DNA from: Ignavibacteriota bacterium
Lineage (GTDB): Bacteria > Bacteroidota > Ignavibacteria > Kapaibacteriales > UBA2268
Reading direction: 5' to 3'
Assembly: GCA_019637995.1 (NCBI GenBank)
Contig: JAHBUQ010000001.1
Location: 1,167,589-1,231,588 of the forward strand
DNA: 64,000 bases
The notes under the pieces are model-generated. The model searched no databases, was not told the origin of the DNA, and saw only the letters and a list, made by a program, of their open reading frames with translations. Positions 37,226-45,829 of the stretch are shown in pieces. Position 1 is the first letter of the stretch. Each line of letters starts with the position of its first letter. Both the position numbers and the translations under genes were made by a program.

Positions 37226-37759
37226 TTAATTTTTATCCCGTATTTCCATTAGTAAGTCTCTGATTTCAATCAGGATTTCATTTGAACTTTTGCCCATATT
37301 ATGAAATTCCGGATTTGCAGAATTACGATTTTGCAAACTGTCTCTCTGATTCAATACCCTTGTTTTGAATTCATAAGTATCAATTATGCCAATTAATTTC
37401 ATATCACTGCCTGCCGGATTGCTCTGTCCGGCTGTTTCAATTTTCAGAATACGCAAATCAAATATTTTTAGCAATGGATTTTCGATAAAGGTCAAATCCT
37501 GGATATTATCTAAAGGAATGGTTTTCTCTACTCTGAATAAGTATCCTTTGCGAAACTCAAGATGACGCTCTGTCAGATTGCAAGTTAAATTTTCATAATA
37601 TCTTTGGCATACATACTGCCCAAATCCCAAAAACCATATTAATAACAGCGGAATACCAATGATTGTTGAGAATAAGATTAGTCCAACATACAGCAAAAGG
37701 TATGTCTTAATATTAGGATTAAATTTTGCTGTTTCAATTGCATGATCTATATGTCCCAT
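37226..37759 (-). CDS. Bacterial PH (DUF304/YdbS-like) membrane protein
   Basis: The 177-residue protein has a pair of closely spaced membrane helices (about 20-48). A bacterial pleckstrin-homology fold follows, with the diagnostic run IPLDNIQDLTFIENPLLKIF near 80-99 and DLRILKIETAGQS near 100-112. The C-terminal about 40 residues are polar and end in a predicted helix (EILIEIRDLLMEIRDKN). The family is widespread and poorly understood. It is monocistronic here, between a glycan-related operon and an outer-membrane protein. Confidence 0.82.
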   Translation of the reverse strand: MGHIDHAIETAKFNPNIKTYLLLYVGLILFSTIIGIPLLLIWFLGFGQYVCQRYYENLTCNLTERHLEFRKGYLFRVEKTIPLDNIQDLTFIENPLLKIFDLRILKIETAGQSNPAGSDMKLIGIIDTYEFKTRVLNQRDSLQNRNSANPEFHNMGKSSNEILIEIRDLLMEIRDKN

Positions 37760-37867
37760 AATTCACCATTTAATAATTTTTAACGTAACTTAAATTGACA
37801 TCTGATATTTTATTATAAAATTTAGGATTCTATAGAATTTGACTATTTCATATCTTAAACTACTTAT

Positions 37868-38839
37868 CTAAAATCTATATCCGAAATTTATGAAATATGC
37901 TGCATGATTCCATGCATTACGTCCCACAATTCGGACTCTGTAACTAAAATCACCAATATAATGATCTTCAACTACAAATTTAAAGCCGAAACCTGCATCC
38001 AGATACTCATCCTGCCAAGGCATTCTTCTAATATCAAAAATATCTTCAATTACATCATGTCCCTTCATATTGACATTCAAGGCACCTTCAATAAGACCGT
38101 AAAATCTTGTTCCCGGAACTGTATGCAAAGCAAAGTTTAAATTTCCAATGACACGATCTGTCATATCTTCACCGCGATAGTTATATTTAGCTCCTATCTC
38201 AAATGTCAGTTTTTCTGTTGATGTACCAACAATAAATCCCGGAGTAATTTCGAGAGCGCCGTCACTCCAAAACTCCATCGGATCATTTTTGACACCGTCA
38301 TGAGTTCCTGTTGGGATTCTGATTTCGGCAGAATAACGATTAATATATTTTGAATCAAACAAATTGTATATTGCCGAAAGCCCTATATAATCAATTCTTG
38401 TATGGCTGAAATCAGCTCTGAGCCCTCGTGGATAGGATATTAATGTATTTGGGTCAAAATATTCAATATAAATTTCATCAAGAGTGTAATGTGTAATTGG
38501 AGCTTTGGCAATAAGTGTCAACTTTTCAGTAGCAAAATACTTGAAATCCAGGTCAAATGTATGCCTTCTCAAATCAAACGTGTATCTTAGGGGAACACCC
38601 GGAAAACTCGTTGAATCCGGTAGGTCGGTGATAAGCTTACCATCTTTATCAAAAAATCCGGAATTTGTGTGGTATGAATATGAAAACATAAACTCAAAGT
38701 CAGGAACAAAAACTTTCTGTTCTTTAATCTCTTTTTTCTGTCTCGAAGGTACATTATAACCCTGATTTTGGGTCCATAGATTACCTGAAAATATAATCAC
38801 AATCAAAATTATAAGTATGCTATATTTTGTCAATTTCAT
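37868..38839 (-). CDS. Predicted outer-membrane beta-barrel protein, function unknown
   Basis: The 323-residue protein starts with a signal peptide (to about 23). After a basic linker it alternates aromatic-rich strands (FEFMFSYSYHTNSG, FDLDFKYFATEKLTLIAKAP, YIGLSAIYNLFDSKY) every 10-14 residues and ends in FINFGYRF, the terminal aromatic preferred by the BAM insertase. I recognise no named family. Monocistronic, facing away from the dCMP deaminase across 133 bases. Confidence 0.7.
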   Translation of the reverse strand: MKLTKYSILIILIVIIFSGNLWTQNQGYNVPSRQKKEIKEQKVFVPDFEFMFSYSYHTNSGFFDKDGKLITDLPDSTSFPGVPLRYTFDLRRHTFDLDFKYFATEKLTLIAKAPITHYTLDEIYIEYFDPNTLISYPRGLRADFSHTRIDYIGLSAIYNLFDSKYINRYSAEIRIPTGTHDGVKNDPMEFWSDGALEITPGFIVGTSTEKLTFEIGAKYNYRGEDMTDRVIGNLNFALHTVPGTRFYGLIEGALNVNMKGHDVIEDIFDIRRMPWQDEYLDAGFGFKFVVEDHYIGDFSYRVRIVGRNAWNHAAYFINFGYRF

Positions 38840-38972
38840 AAAATTTTTGAATTATTCAATAAATAATTTACAAATATGATAACAAATTCTGAAATTTCCG
38901 AAAAAAGATTTGATTATTTCAAAAAAAAATGCAAAATTATATTTTTTTGATGAACTAATTTGAAAATAGTAT

Positions 38973-39497
38973 ATGAAAAATCGTCCTGATTGGGATCAGC
39001 TTTATATAACGATGTGTTATTTAATAGGAATGAGGAGCAAAGACCCGGCTACTCATGTAGGCTCTGTCATTGTAGATTCGGATAATGTCTTGGTTTCGAC
39101 CGGATATAATTCTCTTCCACGTGGAATTGAATCGGATACCGACCAAAAAAGACTTTCACGCGAAGGCGGTGAGAAGTATTTCTGGATTGAACACGCGGAA
39201 AGAAATGCCATATATAATGCTGCAAGAAGAGGAACCATTCTCAAAGGCTGTAAGCTATATGTACCTTGGACACCTTGCACAGACTGCGCCCGCGCTATAA
39301 TTCAAACAGGTATTTCTGATGTAATCATTCACCAAAACGGACAAGATTTCTATGATTTGCATACTAACGGGAAATGGATAGAATCTTATAAGAAAACTCA
39401 GACAATGTTCTTGGAAGCAGGTGTGAGAGCCAGATATGTAGATTGCAAAATTGTCAATCCGGAAATATATATGAACGGTCAGTTTTTTGACAATTAA
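38973..39497 (+). CDS. Deoxycytidylate (dCMP) deaminase
   Basis: The 174-residue protein has the zinc-dependent cytidine deaminase signature: HAERNAIYNAA near 71-81 (ligand His and catalytic Glu) and PCTDCARAIIQTG near 98-110 (two ligand Cys). The N-terminus DWDQLYITMCYLIGMRSKDPATHVG is typical of dCMP/ComE-type deaminases. It converts dCMP to dUMP for thymidylate synthesis. The downstream lipoprotein gene begins 13 bases beyond the stop. Confidence 0.92.
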   Translation: MKNRPDWDQLYITMCYLIGMRSKDPATHVGSVIVDSDNVLVSTGYNSLPRGIESDTDQKRLSREGGEKYFWIEHAERNAIYNAARRGTILKGCKLYVPWTPCTDCARAIIQTGISDVIIHQNGQDFYDLHTNGKWIESYKKTQTMFLEAGVRARYVDCKIVNPEIYMNGQFFDN

Positions 39498-39510
39498 TCA
39501 ATTTGAATCA

Positions 39511-40206
39511 ATGAATACAATTTTTATGTATAAATCAATTCTGATTTCATTTTTACTCTTGGCAGTATCCTGCTCGACAGACCCGCCTGGGCACCGGTTC
39601 TATTATTATCCGGTTGAGGAGCTTGCAAATCCCAAAGTTTACTATTATGAAAATGTTCGCGATGAGAATGACGATATTTTCTATGCATTGAAATCATTCA
39701 ATGATAAAGGAAATAAATATATACATATTGATATTTATAATTCAAATTTAGATATTACTAAAACTGAACGGAATATTATCTCAGGTAAAGGTGCTTTTGC
39801 AACTGAACTTTCTGTTATGATTGACTCAATATTAACCCCTTTGAAAGTTTATTCAGATACAGTTTTTCTTTGGGATATGAAAAGTATTAATAAATTCAAA
39901 CTGGAAGCATCAACGAACAGACCCGAAACCAGAGCACAGTTTGTAATAAAAAAAATCTCAGGTCTAACAGATAATACAGGGAATTTTACTTTCAAAAATG
40001 TAAGATATAATACAATTGAAATCGTGCAGGATAATTTTCAGAATGATGGTACCGATAATATTGATTCCGAGAAAATTATTTACAATTATGCTTCCGGACT
40101 GGGATTGGTCAGTTTTGAAATAAATAGGACAGGCAGTCCAGGAAAATCCTATATTTTGAAAGAAATTTTAACATTCAATGAGTGGAAAAGAGCTTATAAT
40201 CCCTGA
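39511..40206 (+). CDS. Putative lipoprotein of unknown function
   Basis: I place the start at ATG 39511; ATG 39526 (MYKSILISFLLLAVSCS) is equally reasonable, and a TTG at 39487 would overlap the previous gene. Either way a lipoprotein signal is visible, with lipobox LAVSC, followed by STDPPG. About 231 residues. The mature part is mostly beta-strand and polar, with no motif I recognise. Unrelated in evident function to the dCMP deaminase gene it follows. Confidence 0.7.
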   Translation: MNTIFMYKSILISFLLLAVSCSTDPPGHRFYYYPVEELANPKVYYYENVRDENDDIFYALKSFNDKGNKYIHIDIYNSNLDITKTERNIISGKGAFATELSVMIDSILTPLKVYSDTVFLWDMKSINKFKLEASTNRPETRAQFVIKKISGLTDNTGNFTFKNVRYNTIEIVQDNFQNDGTDNIDSEKIIYNYASGLGLVSFEINRTGSPGKSYILKEILTFNEWKRAYNP

Positions 40207-40252
40207 TGAATAAATAAAATATTAGTAAATCCATCAAATATCAAAATATAAT

Positions 40253-40283
40253 TTTGTAAGCCTGATAAAATTCATTATTTTTG
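40253..40283 (+). promoter_or_regulatory. Bacteroidota-type promoter for ffh
   Basis: TTTG at 40253-40256 and TATTTTTG at 40276-40283 are separated by 19 bases, an exact fit to the TTTG-N19-TAnnTTTG consensus of Bacteroidota housekeeping sigma factors. The -7 box ends 32 bases before the ffh ATG. Confidence 0.62.
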
Positions 40284-40315
40284 TAGTTCTGTAATTTTTA
40301 CAAAATCAAAAAATT

Positions 40316-41644
40316 ATGTTTGAGAATCTACAAGAAAAACTTGAACTTGCACTGAAGAAATTCAGAGGACAAGCAGTAATAAGCGATGAGAACATCAATG
40401 AAGCTATGCGTGAGATACGCAGAGCTTTACTTGAAGCTGATGTTAATATAAATGTAGCTAAAAAGTTAGTTGATGAAGTCTCCAAAAAAGCAGTAGGTCG
40501 TGAAGTTCGCGGCAAACTTCTTCCTGAGCAGCTCATAGTAAAAATTGTACATGATGAATTAGTAGAAATCATGGGCAAGAAGATGACAGAGCTAACGTTC
40601 TCATCTCAATCGCCTACTGTGGTGCTTGTTGCCGGCTTACAAGGTTCTGGTAAAACTACTTTCTGCGGAAAACTTGCAAAGAGTCTGAAGAAAAAAGGCA
40701 AACAGCCACTTCTAGTTGCTTGTGATATTTACAGACCTGCAGCGATATTGCAACTCCAACAGCTTGCCGCTGATGTAAAGGTTCCTGTTTATAAGGAAGA
40801 TTCTCTTGATGCTGTTCAGATTGCTAAAAATGCAATAGCATACGCCAGAAAATTTGGACGTGATACTGTAATTGTAGATACCGCAGGACGTCTGACTATT
40901 GATGAACAGATGATGGCTGAAGTTCGTAATATTTCTGATGCTGTTAAACCTACTGAAACGTTATTTGTCTTAGACTCAATGATTGGTCAGGATGCTGTAA
41001 ATACTGCTAAAGCATTCCATGATAGTTTGACACTCACAGGTGTTGTACTTACCAAAATGGATGGCGATACACGTGGTGGTGCTGCATTATCAGTTTTGGA
41101 AGTAGTCGGAAAACCGATTAAATTCGTAAGTATGGGTGAAAAACTTGACTCTCTCGAACCCTTTCACCCTGAGCGTATTGCTTCACGTATTTTAGGTATG
41201 GGTGATGTTCTGACTCTTGTTGAAAAAGCAGAGCAACAATTCGACCAAAAGCAAGCAGAAGCGCTGGAAGAAAAAATCCGAAAAAATCAATTTACTTTTG
41301 ATGATTTTCTCGAACAGCTAAAAATGATACAAAAAATGGGCTCCATCAAGGATTTATTAGGCATGATTCCCGGAATGGACAAACAAATGAAAAATGTACA
41401 GATTGATGATTCTGCTTTTAAAAGAGTTGAAGCAATCATTTACTCAATGACAAAAGAAGAGCGTCGTGCTCCAAAAATTATAAACGGTTCACGCAGAATG
41501 AGAATTGCAAAAGGCAGCGGGACAAAAGTTCAGGATGTTAATAAGCTTCTCAAGCAATTTGAAGAAATGCAAAAGATAATGAAAAGTATGGCTCAAGGCA
41601 AAAAATCACGATTTATGCCTAAAATACCTGGATTTGGAATGTAA
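40316..41644 (+). CDS. ffh: Signal recognition particle GTPase Ffh
   Basis: The 442-residue protein has the N helical domain (1-90), the G domain with GLQGSGKTTFCGKLAKSL near 105-122, DIYRPAAI near 138, DTAGRL near 188 and TKMDGDTRGGAALS near 247, and a methionine-rich M domain from about 330 (MGSIKDLLGMIPGM, SMAQGKKSRFMPKIPGFGM). It binds 4.5S/SRP RNA and signal sequences and docks with FtsY to direct membrane proteins. Followed after about 100 bases by rpsP, a common bacterial gene order. Confidence 0.96.
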   Translation: MFENLQEKLELALKKFRGQAVISDENINEAMREIRRALLEADVNINVAKKLVDEVSKKAVGREVRGKLLPEQLIVKIVHDELVEIMGKKMTELTFSSQSPTVVLVAGLQGSGKTTFCGKLAKSLKKKGKQPLLVACDIYRPAAILQLQQLAADVKVPVYKEDSLDAVQIAKNAIAYARKFGRDTVIVDTAGRLTIDEQMMAEVRNISDAVKPTETLFVLDSMIGQDAVNTAKAFHDSLTLTGVVLTKMDGDTRGGAALSVLEVVGKPIKFVSMGEKLDSLEPFHPERIASRILGMGDVLTLVEKAEQQFDQKQAEALEEKIRKNQFTFDDFLEQLKMIQKMGSIKDLLGMIPGMDKQMKNVQIDDSAFKRVEAIIYSMTKEERRAPKIINGSRRMRIAKGSGTKVQDVNKLLKQFEEMQKIMKSMAQGKKSRFMPKIPGFGM

Positions 41645-41747
41645 TTTAATGAGATTTGGGCATCTGCATCCTCTTCATAGCAGGATATGACTAAAAGATG
41701 ACAAATTGATATATATTTTTTCTCTATTATTTATAAAGGTTTTTAAA

Positions 41748-42182
41748 ATGGTTAAGTTAAGATTAAGAAGAAAAGGTAGAATTCACCATCCGGTGTATGA
41801 TATCATCGCAGTTGATTCACGTTCGAGACGTGATGGTGCGTTTCTTGACAAAGTTGGTTTCTATGACCCTAACACTAATCCTAATACTATCAGGATTGAC
41901 AATGAAAAGGCTTTGCATTGGCTGAATGTCGGTGCACAGCCAACCGATACTGTTGGTTTACTTTTAAGTTATGAAGGCGTTCTGCTTCGCAGACATTTGA
42001 CTTTCAAAGGTAAAACTCAGGAAGAAATTGAAGCTGAAGTTGAAAAGCATAAAAAAGTAGTAACTGCACGTTACGAAAGACGCAGTAAGCTTCGTAAAGA
42101 ACGTGTAATAGCCAAAGCGAAAGCAGAGGCTGCCGCTAAAATTAAAGCCGCTGAAGAAGCTGCCGCTCCTTCCGGCGAATAA
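41748..42182 (+). CDS. rpsP: 30S ribosomal protein S16 with extended tail
   Basis: The start at ATG 41748 gives MVKLRLRRKGRIHHPVYDIIAVDSRSRRDG, the canonical S16 opening, and an AAAGG ribosome site lies about 8 bases upstream; an in-frame ATG at 41706 would add an implausible hydrophobic leader. The S16 core covers residues 1-80 (FLDKVGFYDPNTNP, ALHWLNVGAQPTDTV). Residues about 85-144 form a basic, alanine-rich helical extension ending EEAAAPSGE. Such tails are common in FCB-group S16. A strong terminator follows. Confidence 0.95.
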   Translation: MVKLRLRRKGRIHHPVYDIIAVDSRSRRDGAFLDKVGFYDPNTNPNTIRIDNEKALHWLNVGAQPTDTVGLLLSYEGVLLRRHLTFKGKTQEEIEAEVEKHKKVVTARYERRSKLRKERVIAKAKAEAAAKIKAAEEAAAPSGE

Positions 42183-42216
42183 TTTTTTTTACATATTGAT
42201 TGATTTATTGGTTTTA

Positions 42217-42250
42217 AAAAGGGTTGATTTTAAATAATCAACCCTTTTAT
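42217..42250. terminator. Bidirectional rho-independent terminator after rpsP
   Basis: Perfect 13-bp stem: AAAAGGGTTGATT at 42217-42229 pairs with AATCAACCCTTTT at 42236-42248 around a 6-base loop. The arms themselves begin and end in A and T runs, so it can stop both rpsP and the convergent SDR gene, whose stop is at 42250. Confidence 0.85.
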
Positions 42251-43152
42251 TATACTAATGAGGCAAGAGCTGAATCAAGAATTGAATATTTGTAATTATA
42301 TCCGGTGGAGATAGCTGATTCAGGCAAGACTTTCTGACTTGAAAGTACTACAGCAGCAGATTCACCAAGTATTAATTTCAAAATAAATTCCGGGACTTTA
42401 AATAATGAAGGGCGACTAACAGACTTGCCGAGACTTCCGGCAAAATCGTTCATTGTAACAGGATTCGGAGCTGTAAAATTATAGACTCCAACAACATCTG
42501 GATTTTCAATACACCACATAAACATACCACAGATATCATCAATATGTATCCACGATAGCCACTGTTTGCCGCTTCCAATCGGACCACCTACAAAAAACTT
42601 GAATGGAGTAATCATCTGCGGATAAGCTCCGCCTTCTTTTGCTAAGACAACTCCAATTCTTGCTTTAACTAAACGAACTAAATCTGAGCATTTATCGGAT
42701 TCTTTCTCCCAGTCAACACAAACTTTGGCTAAGAATGTGTTCGCAGCAGCAGAGCTCTCGGTTAGAGTCTCCTCTCCCCTGTCTCCGTAAATACCAATTG
42801 CAGAAGCTGTGATAAACGACTTAGGCTTTTTCTCAGCTCTATTTATCGCTTCAGTAAGATGTGAAGTTATATTTATTCTGCTGTCGTAAATTTCTTTCTT
42901 GTATTCATCTGTCCATCTTTTATCGGCAACACCGGCTCCGGCAAGATTAATGACAGAATAGCTGCCGTTTATTAATCGGGCAGTATAATCAATATCATCT
43001 AAATCAAGCTTATCATATCTGATTTTTTCAGTTGAATTATACCTTTTTGGACTTCTTGTTAAAATTACTACTTCATAACCGGAATTAACCAATCTCTCAG
43101 TCAAATGCCTTCCTATCATACCGGTTCCACCCGAAATTATCACTTTTTTCAT
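42250..43152 (-). CDS. TIGR01777-type SDR epimerase-like protein
   Basis: The 300-residue protein starts with the NAD(P) fingerprint ISGGTGMIGRHLTERL (6-21). It then shows VINLAGAGVADKRWT near 68-82, SASAIGIYG-like TASAIGIYGDRGEE near 115-128 and QWLSWIHIDDICGMF near 198-212, the sequence signature of the YfcH/TIGR01777 group. A C-terminal DUF1731-like region (PSLFKVPEFILKLILGESAAVVLSSQKVLPE) completes it. Substrate unknown. It is the last gene of a four-gene run and its ATG overlaps the stop of the amidotransferase-like gene by 4 bases. Confidence 0.88.
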   Translation of the reverse strand: MKKVIISGGTGMIGRHLTERLVNSGYEVVILTRSPKRYNSTEKIRYDKLDLDDIDYTARLINGSYSVINLAGAGVADKRWTDEYKKEIYDSRINITSHLTEAINRAEKKPKSFITASAIGIYGDRGEETLTESSAAANTFLAKVCVDWEKESDKCSDLVRLVKARIGVVLAKEGGAYPQMITPFKFFVGGPIGSGKQWLSWIHIDDICGMFMWCIENPDVVGVYNFTAPNPVTMNDFAGSLGKSVSRPSLFKVPEFILKLILGESAAVVLSSQKVLPESAISTGYNYKYSILDSALASLV

Positions 43153-43928
43153 TTTCTCAGTATTTTTAATTTTGAATTCTTTACTTCTGATATAAACTTA
43201 ATTAAAATAGGTCCGGAGAATCTGCTTTCAATCTCCATCCTCTCTGGATGCCACTGCACGCCGAGAAAAAACGATATGTCGGTATCAATATTTTCAAAAG
43301 CTTCAACAATTCCGTCAGCAGTTGTAGCTGTCACAATAAAACCATCTGCAAGTCTGTCAACTGATTGGTGGTGATTAGAATTAACAGTTCCAAAAAGTGA
43401 CTCAGTTATGCTATGCAGCAGTGAATTTTCTTCAACCGAAATATTATGATATACATCTCCTTCCGATGTTTGATGTGGTATTTCAGACTCAGTATCATCG
43501 GGAATATCTATAATAAGAGAACCACCATAAGCAACATTGAAAATCTGAGCACCACGACAAACGCCCAATACCGGCATTTTCAATTCCTCAGCGACGCGAA
43601 TCAGAGCAAATTCCAAAGTATCACGGTAATTATCAATACTGCAACGAGAGGAATCTTCTTCACGTCCGAAGAAAACAGGATGAACATCAGGACCACCTGT
43701 TAAAACGAGTCCATCGCACTGCTTAAGCATCTCAACAGCATCATCAGGAGTTAATCCATATAAGTTTATTATTTCAATTTTTTCATTCTGTGAATTAAGC
43801 CATTTACTATATAATTCATAACTTGCAGAGCCTGCTCCTTTAGACAAAGCAATTTTAAGAGCTTCGTCCTTAGAACAAGAGCATATTATAAATGAAAATA
43901 CTATAAGAAGTATGACCTTATTTTTCAA
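43149..43928 (-). CDS. Lipoprotein class I glutamine amidotransferase-like (peptidase C26/PuuD-type) hydrolase
   Basis: The 259-residue protein is a class I GATase fold of the gamma-glutamyl hydrolase type: DGLVLTGGPDVHPVFF near 73-88, nucleophile Cys in VLGVCRGAQIFNVAYGG near 120-136 and the His/Glu pair in GVQWHPERME near 230. Unlike cytosolic PuuD, it opens with a hydrophobic leader and a lipobox-like ICSC at about 15-18, so it is probably a membrane-anchored exported enzyme. Substrate likely a gamma-glutamyl amide, unproven. It is 14 bases after the outer-membrane protein gene and overlaps the SDR gene. Confidence 0.85.
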   Translation of the reverse strand: MKNKVILLIVFSFIICSCSKDEALKIALSKGAGSASYELYSKWLNSQNEKIEIINLYGLTPDDAVEMLKQCDGLVLTGGPDVHPVFFGREEDSSRCSIDNYRDTLEFALIRVAEELKMPVLGVCRGAQIFNVAYGGSLIIDIPDDTESEIPHQTSEGDVYHNISVEENSLLHSITESLFGTVNSNHHQSVDRLADGFIVTATTADGIVEAFENIDTDISFFLGVQWHPERMEIESRFSGPILIKFISEVKNSKLKILRK

Positions 43929-43942
43929 TTCTCAAAGTCCAT

Positions 43943-44512
43943 TTAAAACCATAAATAAGTCAATCGAATAACTGCACCTCTTTGAGTATGGAAACCGGCG
44001 CCGACATTTAAATTATCCTGCAACACATACTCTGCACCAACACCGAAACATAAACCTGATTGAGGTTCATTTCTGTAAATATATCTTGAGCCTGTATCAA
44101 TATTTTTAGCAAGAATACTATCATTTTTTGAATAGAAACCAACCGATGCATTTAAACTTAGTGTCTCGAAAAAGTCGAAGTAAAACATAGCATCAACATT
44201 AATCATCATTGACATAAATTTTTCTTCCGTATATCCAACAGGTAATGGTTCATTACGATTTATAGTAACTCCTGGAGGATATTGTAAAGCATAGGTAGGG
44301 CTATTATTGAGGATTCCTGTGAGTCCAAGATTTAAACCAAACATCATATATCTGCCACCGGCTCCAATACCAAATCCGTCACTACCAACACTGACATCGG
44401 CAAATGCACCTTTGATTGGCATAAAAGGATCCCATTTGTAGTCCTGAGCTACAGAAACCGTTGTTATGCTAAAAACCGATAATATAAGCAGTAGGGCTGT
44501 AAACTTTTTCAT
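43943..44512 (-). CDS. Predicted outer-membrane beta-barrel protein
   Basis: The ATG at 44512 gives MKKFTALLLILSVFSITTVSVAQ, a clean signal peptide; the earlier in-frame GTG at 44521 overlaps the upstream stop. About 189 residues. Strand-like segments rich in glycine and aromatics (FADVSVGSDGFGIGAGGRYMMFGLNLGLTG, LNASVGFYSKND, CFGVGAEYVLQDNLNVGAGFH) and the terminal TYLWF suggest an 8-stranded barrel like OmpW/PorT-size proteins. Function unknown. Third from the end in the LOG-OMP-GATase-SDR operon. Confidence 0.7.
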   Translation of the reverse strand: MKKFTALLLILSVFSITTVSVAQDYKWDPFMPIKGAFADVSVGSDGFGIGAGGRYMMFGLNLGLTGILNNSPTYALQYPPGVTINRNEPLPVGYTEEKFMSMMINVDAMFYFDFFETLSLNASVGFYSKNDSILAKNIDTGSRYIYRNEPQSGLCFGVGAEYVLQDNLNVGAGFHTQRGAVIRLTYLWF

Positions 44513-44517
44513 ACTAA

Positions 44518-45087
44518 TCACGCTATATCAAATGGAACAAAACTATTTTTTTCATGTAAAGTTCTGACTGCAGAATCTATATCATCAACAACAGTCCACA
44601 GTTCAAAATGTTCTTTACGCATAAATCCCTCGTCTATTGCTTTATTCAGTGCAAAAATTAAAGTATCAAAATAATTATTGATGTTGATAATAATAATCGG
44701 TATAATAATTCTCCCTAATCTCTTCCAGGTAACAGCCTCAAAAAGCTCTACAAAAGTACCTGAACCTCCAGGCAGTACAAATATTGAATCAGCCAAATCC
44801 ATCATCTTTCTTTGCCTCTCGTGCAAGTCTTTTGTAATGATTAGCTTGCTCACTCCGCTATGTCCAAGCTCTAAATCCATAAGAAAATCCGGTATGATTC
44901 CAGTCACTTTTCCACCTTTTCTCAAAGCTCCGTCAGCAAGTTTCCCCATCAATCCAACCTTGCCACCACCATAGACAACTTCGTGTCCACTGAGAGCAAT
45001 CATTTCTCCAAGTTTGGATGCAGATTCTAAATATATTTCATTAATATTGCTGCTTGAAGCGCAATAAACTGTTATTTTTTTTTTCAT
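44518..45087 (-). CDS. LOG-family protein (cytokinin-riboside monophosphate phosphoribohydrolase-like)
   Basis: The 189-residue protein has the family signature VYGGGKVGLMGKLADGAL near 38-55 and PGGSGTFVELFEAVTWKRLG near 106-125, the PGGxGTxxE loop that binds nucleoside 5'-monophosphates. The Rossmann-type opening ITVYCASSSN is typical. Enzymes of this kind release free base from AMP or cytokinin nucleotides. First gene of the minus-strand operon; its stop lies 5 bases before the ATG of the barrel-protein gene. Confidence 0.88.
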   Translation of the reverse strand: MKKKITVYCASSSNINEIYLESASKLGEMIALSGHEVVYGGGKVGLMGKLADGALRKGGKVTGIIPDFLMDLELGHSGVSKLIITKDLHERQRKMMDLADSIFVLPGGSGTFVELFEAVTWKRLGRIIIPIIIININNYFDTLIFALNKAIDEGFMRKEHFELWTVVDDIDSAVRTLHEKNSFVPFDIA

Positions 45088-45253
45088 AGAAAAAATTATT
45101 TTGATTTAAATTATTAATTTCGTATTTTTACAAAGGTTATTTAATCATTTTATAAAAAAGCATAAAAACGTTTCTCAAATATATAAAGAAAAATTGTTTT
45201 GCAGTTAGATGTATTTAATTTATCCCAATAATTTAATTTAAAGAGTAAAAATT

Positions 45254-45544
45254 GTGACAAAAAGTCCTGCAAAAAAGAAAATTAAGCAAAATCATATTAT
45301 CAAGCATCAGAAGTTAGAACCACGCGATTTTGATATTTTAAAATCTTTACGTAATGGTTCACTGGATGTTATAAATATTCATGAAAAATTATCCCAATAT
45401 TCGGATCAGGAAATATCATTGACTTTGTCCTCGCTCGAAACCAAAAATTATATTAAAAAGATTCGGTTTACTCATCCTTCAGGCGTTCAAACAGTATCAT
45501 ACCAATTGGACTCATTGGGACGGGATTTAATTTACAAGAAATAA
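45254..45544 (+). CDS. Small winged-helix-like protein
   Basis: The 96-residue protein starts with GTG at 45254. It has a lysine-rich N-terminal tail (MTKSPAKKKIKQNHIIKHQK). A compact domain follows with a helix-turn-helix pattern (DFDILKSLRNGSLDVINIHEKLSQYSDQEISLTLSSLETKNYIKKI) and a strand-turn-strand wing (IRFTHPSGVQTVSYQLDSLGRDLI). This looks like MarR- or Lrp-size DNA-binding domains, by inference. No effector domain is present. It lies just upstream of tRNA-Leu on the same strand. Confidence 0.62.
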   Translation: MTKSPAKKKIKQNHIIKHQKLEPRDFDILKSLRNGSLDVINIHEKLSQYSDQEISLTLSSLETKNYIKKIRFTHPSGVQTVSYQLDSLGRDLIYKK

Positions 45545-45550
45545 GTTTTT

Positions 45551-45581
45551 TTTGATTATTAAGTTTTTTTTGCTATTTTTG
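45551..45581 (+). promoter_or_regulatory. Bacteroidota-type promoter for tRNA-Leu
   Basis: TTTG at 45551-45554 and TATTTTTG at 45574-45581 have a 19-base spacer, the same architecture as at ffh. The -7 box ends 23 bases before the tRNA 5' end. Confidence 0.65.
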
Positions 45582-45604
45582 TATTCTTTTTTAAGCCAAT
45601 AATT

Positions 45605-45689
45605 GCAGAAGTGGCGGAATTGGCAGACGCGCTGGACTCAAAATCCAGTGGGCTCAACACCCGTGCGGGTTCGACTCCCGCCTTCTGTA
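45605..45689 (+). tRNA. tRNA-Leu (CAA)
   Basis: Eighty-five bases fold as a class II tRNA. The acceptor GCAGAAG pairs with CTTCTGT (first pair G-U) and discriminator A is at 45689. The anticodon stem CTGGA/TCCAG holds loop CTCAAAA with anticodon CAA. The long variable arm is GGGCTCAACACCC and the T arm CGGGTTCGACTCCCG. No CCA is encoded. It decodes UUG. Confidence 0.95.
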
Positions 45690-45695
45690 CTTGAA

Positions 45696-45720
45696 AAATC
45701 AGCATTTAGCTAATTTTTTT
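45696..45720 (+). terminator. Probable terminator of tRNA-Leu
   Basis: AAATCAGC at 45696-45703 pairs with GCTAATTT at 45709-45716 with one internal C/A mismatch and a 5-base loop, then a T run to 45720. It begins 7 bases after the tRNA. Confidence 0.5.
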
Positions 45721-45829
45721 TATAGACTCGAAATCCTCAACGGAAACTATACAACATATATCTTAGTGTTTTCCTGTAAGTTAATATGTAAGCACTTTCC
45801 GAGTAGTATTATAAATTTTTGAAATCACT

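Noticed and set aside
41645-41747. Possible structured leader between ffh and rpsP (ATCCT...AGGAT)
   Set aside because: Only a five-base stem with a nine-base loop; not enough for a regulatory RNA or a terminator.
41706-41747. In-frame ATG adding a hydrophobic leader to S16
   Set aside because: Ribosomal protein S16 has no leader, and AAAGG sits at the right distance from ATG 41748.
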